Part shown: piece after piece, positions 5,369 to 8,864 of the stretch
Position numbering within the stretch: the stretch's first letter is position 1
Layout of the letters: each line of letters starts with the position of its first letter
From: PALSA-894 sp049698215
Lineage (GTDB): Bacteria; Pseudomonadota; Alphaproteobacteria; Rhizobiales; Xanthobacteraceae
Assembly (NCBI GenBank): GCA_049698215.1
Contig: JBAVXH010000226.1
Coordinates: 1 to 8,864, forward strand
Direction: 5' to 3'
Length of the DNA: 8,864 nucleotides
Translations under genes and position numbers: made by a program
The notes under the pieces: model-generated
Told to the model about the DNA's origin: nothing
Database searches by the model: none
What the model saw: the letters and a program-made list of their open reading frames with translations, nothing else

Positions 5369-5635
5369 CTCGGCTCCACCATCCGCTCGGGCCTCACAAC
5401 GCAACCGATTGTTTGCGATGGAGGACGCACGCAGCCAGCGTACAAAGAATCTTGTGTAACACAACTCAAGGTCGCTCAAAAGTGGAACGAGGCCGGGTGA
5501 CAGGAGGGTCGCGCAAGCGCAATTCACGCCGCTCGATGCAATCGCCATAGGCGGTCGTCTCGTGCAAGCGCCGTAGGATCATTCGCATAGTTAAATTCTG
5601 ACGCTTGATCACAATACTCGTCTGGTGCGCGCCCC
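5369..5635. other. island-internal intergenic region with a 13-bp palindrome
   Basis: About 267 bases between the membrane-protein gene and the ychF stop. The perfect palindrome TTGTGT-A-ACACAA at 5452-5464, about 85 bases before the ATG at 5368, is a possible operator. I find no well-formed -35/-10 pair and no hairpin with a T-run after ychF, so it is unclear whether the island genes have their own promoter. Confidence 0.4.
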
Positions 5636-6733
5636 CTACGTCGCAAACCTAAAATGCATCACGTCGCCGTCGGCGACTTCGTATTCCTTGCCTTCGAGCC
5701 GCAGCTTCCCGGCCTCGCGCGCGCCGGCCTCGCCGCCGCGCGCAACATAGTCGTCGTAGGCGATCGTCTCGGCGCGGATGAAGCCGCGCTCGAAATCGGT
5801 GTGGATCGCGCCCGCCGCCTGCGGCGCGCGCGCGCCCTTGGTTACGGTCCAGGCGCGCGCCTCCTTCGGGCCCGCGGTGAAGAACGTGACGAGGTGCAGC
5901 AGCGCGTAGCCGGCGCGGATCAGCCGGTCGAGGCCGGGCTCGCTGAGCCCGATGTCGGCCAGGAAATGCTCGCGCTCCTCGCGCGGCAGCACCGCGATCT
6001 CGGCCTCGATCTTGGCGGAGATCACCACGGACGCCGCGCCCTCTTCGGCGGCACGCTTTTCCACGGCGCGCGAATAGTCGTTGCCGGTCGCGGCCGCGGC
6101 CTCGTCGACATTGCAGACGTAGAGGACGGGCATCGAGGTGAGCAGGCCGAGCGAGTGAAAGAGCTTCTCCTCCTCGGTCTTGCGCTCGACCAGGCGCGCG
6201 GGCTTGCCCTCGCGCAGCAGCGCGAGCGAGCGGTTGACGAGGTCGAGGGTTTCCTTCGCCTCCTTGTCCTGGCCGCGGATACGCTTCTCCAACGCATCGA
6301 CGCGCTTCTCCAGGCTTTCGAGGTCGGCGAGCATCAGCTCGGTCTCGATCGTCTCGATGTCGGCGATCGGGTCGATCGTGTTGCCGACATGCGTCACGTC
6401 GGGATCGTCGAAGCAACGCACCACATGCGCGATGGCGTCGACCTCGCGGATGTTGCCGAGGAACTGGTTGCCGAGCCCCTCGCCTTTCGAGGCGCCCTTC
6501 ACCAGCCCCGCGATATCCACGAAGGTGAGCCGCGTCGGCACGATCTCGGCCGACTTGGCGAGCTTCGCCAGCACGTCGAGCCGCGGATCGGGCACCGCCA
6601 CCTCGCCGACATTCGGCTCGATGGTGCAGAACGGATAATTCGCCGCCTGCGCCGCCGCCGTCTCGGTGAGCGCATTGAACAGCGTCGACTTGCCGACATT
6701 CGGCAGCCCGACGATGCCGCATTTGAAACCCAT
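5636..6733 (-). CDS. ychF: YchF, ribosome-associated Obg-family ATPase
   Basis: 365 residues, the normal length of YchF/Ola1, an Obg-related P-loop protein that prefers ATP and binds ribosomes, with roles in translation and stress response. ATG at 6733 with AGGA a few bases upstream. G1 is GLPNVGKST (residues 9-17); switch II/G3 is DIAGLVKG (73-80) with a hydrophobic residue where most GTPases have catalytic Gln; G4 is NVDE (208-211) rather than NKxD, the hallmark of ATP specificity; G5 is SAK (239-241). A helical coiled-coil insertion spans about 125-190 and a TGS domain about 281-363. The gene follows pth with nine bases between, in one operon. Its last 81 codons are duplicated at 3393-3636, so the present 3' end may have come with an inserted element, yet the frame through the TAG stop is intact and the protein appears complete. 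Confidence 0.98.
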   Translation of the reverse strand: MGFKCGIVGLPNVGKSTLFNALTETAAAQAANYPFCTIEPNVGEVAVPDPRLDVLAKLAKSAEIVPTRLTFVDIAGLVKGASKGEGLGNQFLGNIREVDAIAHVVRCFDDPDVTHVGNTIDPIADIETIETELMLADLESLEKRVDALEKRIRGQDKEAKETLDLVNRSLALLREGKPARLVERKTEEEKLFHSLGLLTSMPVLYVCNVDEAAAATGNDYSRAVEKRAAEEGAASVVISAKIEAEIAVLPREEREHFLADIGLSEPGLDRLIRAGYALLHLVTFFTAGPKEARAWTVTKGARAPQAAGAIHTDFERGFIRAETIAYDDYVARGGEAGAREAGKLRLEGKEYEVADGDVMHFRFAT

Positions 6734-6742
6734 CTTGGTCCT

Positions 6743-7357
6743 TCAGTCTTCTTTTTCGTTGTTCTCGTTGTCGTTCGTCGCGCCGAACCCCTTCGCGGTC
6801 ATGGCGAGATGCACCTTGTTCTGGAAGCTCGCGTCACGCCCCTGCGCGAGCAGCTCGGCGTTGGCGGCGACGACATCGCAGAGCGCCTCCACCCATTCGC
6901 GGTCGGCCTTCGAGAAGTCGCTCAGCACATGGCCGTGCACGAGCTCCTTGCCAGGATGGCCGACGCCAAGCCGCACGCGCTTGTAGTCGTTGCCGACATG
7001 TCCGCTGATCGAGCGCAGGCCGTTGTGGCCCGCGATGCCGCCGCCCACCTTCACGCGCACCTTCACGGGCGGCAGCTCGATCTCGTCATGGAACACCACG
7101 ATGTCGGACAGCGGCAGCTTGTAGAAATGCATCGCCTCGGCAACCGCGCGTCCCGACTCGTTCATGTAGGTGCCGGGCAAGAGGAGCAGAACCTTCCCCT
7201 GCCCGATGGCGCCTTCGGTGGCGACGCCCTGGAAGCGGCGGCGCCATGGCGCGAAGCGATGCTTCGCGGCGATCGCCTGCACCACCATGAATCCGATGTT
7301 GTGGCGGTTGCCGACGTGCTTTGCGCCCGGATTGCCGAGCCCGACAAACAGCAGCAT
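6743..7357 (-). CDS. pth: peptidyl-tRNA hydrolase
   Basis: 204 residues, family length about 190-205. It cleaves the ester bond of peptidyl-tRNA released from stalled ribosomes, recycling tRNA in the cytoplasm. All active-site positions are present: N9 in LGNPG, catalytic H19 in NRHNIGF, N66 in TYMNESG, D91 in HDEIELP and N112 in GHNGLRS. The C-terminal tail (about 188-204) is polar and acidic, probably disordered. ATG at 7357 opens with MLLFVGLGNPG, the standard start; no clear ribosome binding site is seen, so translation may be helped by ribosomes ending bL25 68 bases upstream. ychF starts nine bases after the stop. The bL25-pth-ychF order is common in alphaproteobacteria and groups translation functions. 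Confidence 0.98.
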   Translation of the reverse strand: MLLFVGLGNPGAKHVGNRHNIGFMVVQAIAAKHRFAPWRRRFQGVATEGAIGQGKVLLLLPGTYMNESGRAVAEAMHFYKLPLSDIVVFHDEIELPPVKVRVKVGGGIAGHNGLRSISGHVGNDYKRVRLGVGHPGKELVHGHVLSDFSKADREWVEALCDVVAANAELLAQGRDASFQNKVHLAMTAKGFGATNDNENNEKED

Positions 7358-7386
7358 GGATCAGGCCATCAGCCGGAAGTGCGGGA

Positions 7387-7412
7387 CCGGCCCCGGCTGT
7401 TGCCGGGACCGG
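7387..7412. other. hairpin between the bL25 and pth genes
   Basis: CCGG-C-CCCGGC (7387-7397), loop TGTT, GCCGGG-A-CCGG (7402-7412): a stem of 11 positions with one C/A mismatch. It sits in the 68-base gap between the bL25 stop and the pth start. With no T-run on either strand it is unlikely to be a classic terminator; transcript processing or partial attenuation is possible. Confidence 0.45.
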
Positions 7413-7425
7413 ACGAACGCGTGGC

Positions 7426-8148
7426 CTACTTCTTCTCCGCGGCCGGTGCGGCGGCGGGGGCAGCCGCGCCGGGTGCCGCGGCAGGGGCGCCTTCGGCAGG
7501 AGCAGTACCCGCCTCGGTCGCGGCCGCTGCTGCTGCTGCCGCTGCTGCTGCTGCTTCTGCTGCCGCCTTCATTTCTTCGGCGTAGCCCGACGGCGGCACG
7601 ATGGTGACCAGCGTAACGTCGCCGTGTTCCAGCACCCGCACGTCCGAGGGCAGGTTGATCTCGCTCAAGTGCCGCGAATAGTTGATCTCCAGTCCGGTGA
7701 TGTCGACCTCGAACGCCTGCGGGATGTTGTCGGCCGGACACTGCACCGAAATGGTGTGCGACACGATGTTGACCGTTCCGCCGCGCTTGATGCCCGGCGC
7801 CTGGTCGGCGTTGATCACGCGCACCGGCACGCGCACGCGCACCTTCGCGCCTTCGCCGAGGCGCAGGAAGTCCACGTGGACCGGATTGTCCATCACGGGA
7901 TCAAGCTGGAAATCGCGCGGGATGACGCGGTGCTTCGTCCCGTCGACATCGAGATTGCAGACAGTGGTGAGGAAATGGCCCGCGTAGATCTTCGTCTTGA
8001 CCTCCTTGAAGTCGAGCGAGATCGGGAGCGGTTCCTTGCTGTCTCCGTAGATCACGGCCGGCACACGGCCTTCGCGACGCACGGCCCGGGCGGCCCCCTT
8101 GCCGGCCTTCGGACGCGCCGTCGCGCTCAGTTCATTGACGGTCGCCAT
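7426..8148 (-). CDS. rplY: large ribosomal subunit protein bL25 (CTC form)
   Basis: 240 residues. bL25 binds 5S rRNA in the 50S subunit. The N-terminal domain (about 1-95) has the conserved GKGAARAVRREGRVPAVIYG (residues 16-35) and the IPRDFQLDPV...VHVDFLRL region that make the RNA-binding barrel. The second, CTC-type beta domain follows (about 100-190: VRVPVRVI, PGIKRGGTVNIV, ISVQCPADNIP, SEINLPSDVRVL), absent from the 94-residue E. coli protein but usual in alphaproteobacteria. The tail (about 193-240) is nearly all Ala, Pro, Glu and Gly, includes 12 consecutive alanines, and ends EKK; it is probably disordered. ATG at 8148 with AGGA eight bases upstream. It is the first gene of the rplY-pth-ychF transcript. 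Confidence 0.97.
   Translation of the reverse strand: MATVNELSATARPKAGKGAARAVRREGRVPAVIYGDSKEPLPISLDFKEVKTKIYAGHFLTTVCNLDVDGTKHRVIPRDFQLDPVMDNPVHVDFLRLGEGAKVRVRVPVRVINADQAPGIKRGGTVNIVSHTISVQCPADNIPQAFEVDITGLEINYSRHLSEINLPSDVRVLEHGDVTLVTIVPPSGYAEEMKAAAEAAAAAAAAAAAATEAGTAPAEGAPAAAPGAAAPAAAPAAEKK
7519..7566 (-). repeat. GCN-codon tract coding polyalanine in bL25
   Basis: Sixteen codons (residues 195-210) that are all Ala except one Glu. Most are GCA with some GCG and GCC, giving an imperfect GCA/TGC trinucleotide repeat of 48 bases. Such tracts can change length by slippage in whole codons without breaking the frame. Confidence 0.75.
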
Positions 8149-8224
8149 TGTTCAAGTCCTTGGATTTGTGAGTGAATCGCCCTGCGGCATGCCTCCAGGG
8201 GTGTCGGAGCCGCGAGCGAGCCGG

Positions 8225-8253
8225 CTTATAGCGGCAGGGGCCGGAAAACACAA
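8225..8253 (-). promoter_or_regulatory. rplY: probable sigma70 promoter of the rplY-pth-ychF operon
   Basis: On the minus strand TTGTGT (8248-8253) and TATAAG (8225-8230) are exactly 17 bases apart, and the leader to the bL25 ATG at 8148 would be about 70 nt. Both boxes are good for a GC-rich alphaproteobacterium. The 8254-8475 remainder of the divergent gap holds no gene and no clear promoter that I could settle on for the plus-strand gene. Confidence 0.6.
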
Positions 8254-8475
8254 GAAAATCGGCCAAAAAGTTGGATCCCGCGGCAAGGGACGACGTGAAG
8301 TCCTGCGTCCGCAGCCGGCCTCGATCGCCCGGTTCGGCGACGCGCCTGTGGGTGGTATGTCGGCGGCCATTTACATCGGAACGAGAGTTACCTTAAGTTA
8401 TGAGACTTGAGGTTGTCGTTCCGTCTTCGCCATCCATTTGTCCTTGCCTCGTCTGAGATTTTTGGAGCTCCGCCC

Positions 8476-8864
8476 ATGACCCCCACGATGTCCCGGCGCC
8501 TGTTCCTGGAACGCTGCGGACTCGGTGCCTTGGCGGCGGGTCTTTGCCCCATCGGGATACCAGAGGCCGGCGCGGCGTGGGGCGACATCCCCCCGGCGCC
8601 AACCGGCTCCGGTCTGTCCGACATTTGGCCTGCCAACTACTCCGGCGCACGCATTCTGGAGATCTATTGCTACGGCGGGCTGTCGATGTGGGAGACGTTC
8701 TGGGTCAACGAAACCGCTGCCCAGTCCAACGTGATGAACTGGCGCGGGTTTGCTCCGCAAAACCTTGCCTGGAACCAAGCGTGCGCCGGAATCCCGAATC
8801 CCGCCGGCCAATTCACCGAGTTCGCGCAGGACAGTCAGCAGCAGCGGATCTTCTGGGGCCCCGC
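8476..8864 (+). CDS. exported protein with twin-arginine-type signal, possibly DUF1501-like (runs off the right edge)
   Basis: 129 codons open to the window end, start ATG at 8476 with GGAG eight bases upstream (an in-frame ATG at 8488 is the alternative). Residues 6-11 read SRRLFL, followed by a hydrophobic stretch GLGALAAGL: a Tat signal of the SRRxFLK kind, so the protein is probably folded before export. After a Pro/Gly-rich linker, ARILEIYCYGGLSMWETFWV (about residues 58-77) resembles the first strand and GG-x-S-x-x-(D/E)-T turn with which DUF1501 (sulfatase/phosphatase-like fold) proteins begin. That family match rests on this one segment, because the rest lies outside the window. It is transcribed away from rplY and is not functionally linked to that operon. 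Confidence 0.7.
   Translation, partial: MTPTMSRRLFLERCGLGALAAGLCPIGIPEAGAAWGDIPPAPTGSGLSDIWPANYSGARILEIYCYGGLSMWETFWVNETAAQSNVMNWRGFAPQNLAWNQACAGIPNPAGQFTEFAQDSQQQRIFWGP

Larger units (their letters stand above)
3393..5880. mobile_element. candidate genomic island flanked by ychF 3'-end duplications
   Basis: Two direct copies of the ychF 3' end (3393-3636 and 5635-5880) bracket about 2.0 kb that is visibly AT-richer than the ychF block and has two genes on the minus strand. Site-specific elements that use a gene's 3' end typically carry a replacement end and leave the old one displaced at the far boundary, which is what is seen: intact copy joined to ychF, broken copy distal. In that model the crossover lies at the ychF-internal edge of the repeats, where 3601-3626 and 5844-5869 are identical. 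No integrase, transposase or transfer gene is present, so it would be a remnant or mobilised in trans. An ordinary segmental duplication followed by insertion is the alternative. Confidence 0.55.

Noticed and set aside
5369..5548. N-terminal extension of the four-helix membrane protein
   Set aside because: The ATG at 5368 has GGAG at good spacing and begins directly before the first membrane helix; the extension is polar and unlike the rest.
5654..7585. 643-codon open frame on the plus strand across ychF and pth
   Set aside because: It is antisense to two genes with complete catalytic motifs, rich in Arg/Ala/Val/His as expected from reversed GC-rich codons, and has no ribosome binding site or domain.
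7321..8175. 284-codon plus-strand frame over bL25
   Set aside because: Shadow of rplY; it includes a poly-Cys/Arg stretch that is simply the reverse reading of the alanine tract.
8368..8400. GGAAC motif as an EcfG-type stress promoter for the gene at 8476
   Set aside because: No matching CGTT-like -10 is found at 16-19 bases downstream.

Overview
The window looks like a chromosomal segment of an alphaproteobacterium, probably Hyphomicrobiales and perhaps near the Bradyrhizobium/Rhodopseudomonas group. The evidence is a GC-rich core with the minus-strand order bL25 (rplY) - pth - ychF, a bL25 with the long CTC-type C-terminal domain and an Ala/Pro-rich tail, and intergenic GTAGCCCGG... and GTAGGGCG... 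palindromic repeats that I associate from memory with these genomes. The species cannot be fixed from the sequence alone.

Layout. Bases 1-158 hold the N-terminal part of a small helix-turn-helix protein (minus), preceded by a strong sigma70-like promoter with a perfect 13-bp palindrome between -35 and -10. Bases 461-647 carry two tandem palindromic repeat units. Bases 724-1241 are a toxin-antitoxin pair (ParE/RelE-like toxin, small antitoxin first, ATGA overlap) whose promoter lies so close to the start that the mRNA is probably leaderless. Bases 1362-1471 are a second family of palindromic repeats. Bases 1513-2406 encode a lone PD-(D/E)xK nuclease with an Mrr-like catalytic core. About 500 bp without a convincing gene follow, then a small orphan protein with one C-terminal membrane segment (2916-3293, plus).

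Bases 3393-3636 are a decayed copy of the last 81 codons of ychF (its TGS domain). The intact ychF 3' end lies at 5636-5880 in the same orientation. Between the two copies is a roughly 2-kb AT-richer segment with two minus-strand genes: a 152-residue four-helix membrane protein, then a 395-residue cysteine-containing protein with a probable signal peptide. The arrangement suggests an element that inserted at the 3' end of ychF, restored the gene with its own 3' end and displaced the old one. No integrase remains in it. The two cargo genes match no family I recognise and are the best candidates for something undescribed.

Bases 5636-8148 are the conserved translation block: bL25, peptidyl-tRNA hydrolase and the YchF ATPase, probably one transcript from a promoter at 8225-8253. 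A divergent gene begins at 8476 and runs off the window. It encodes a twin-arginine-type signal and a start resembling DUF1501 proteins.
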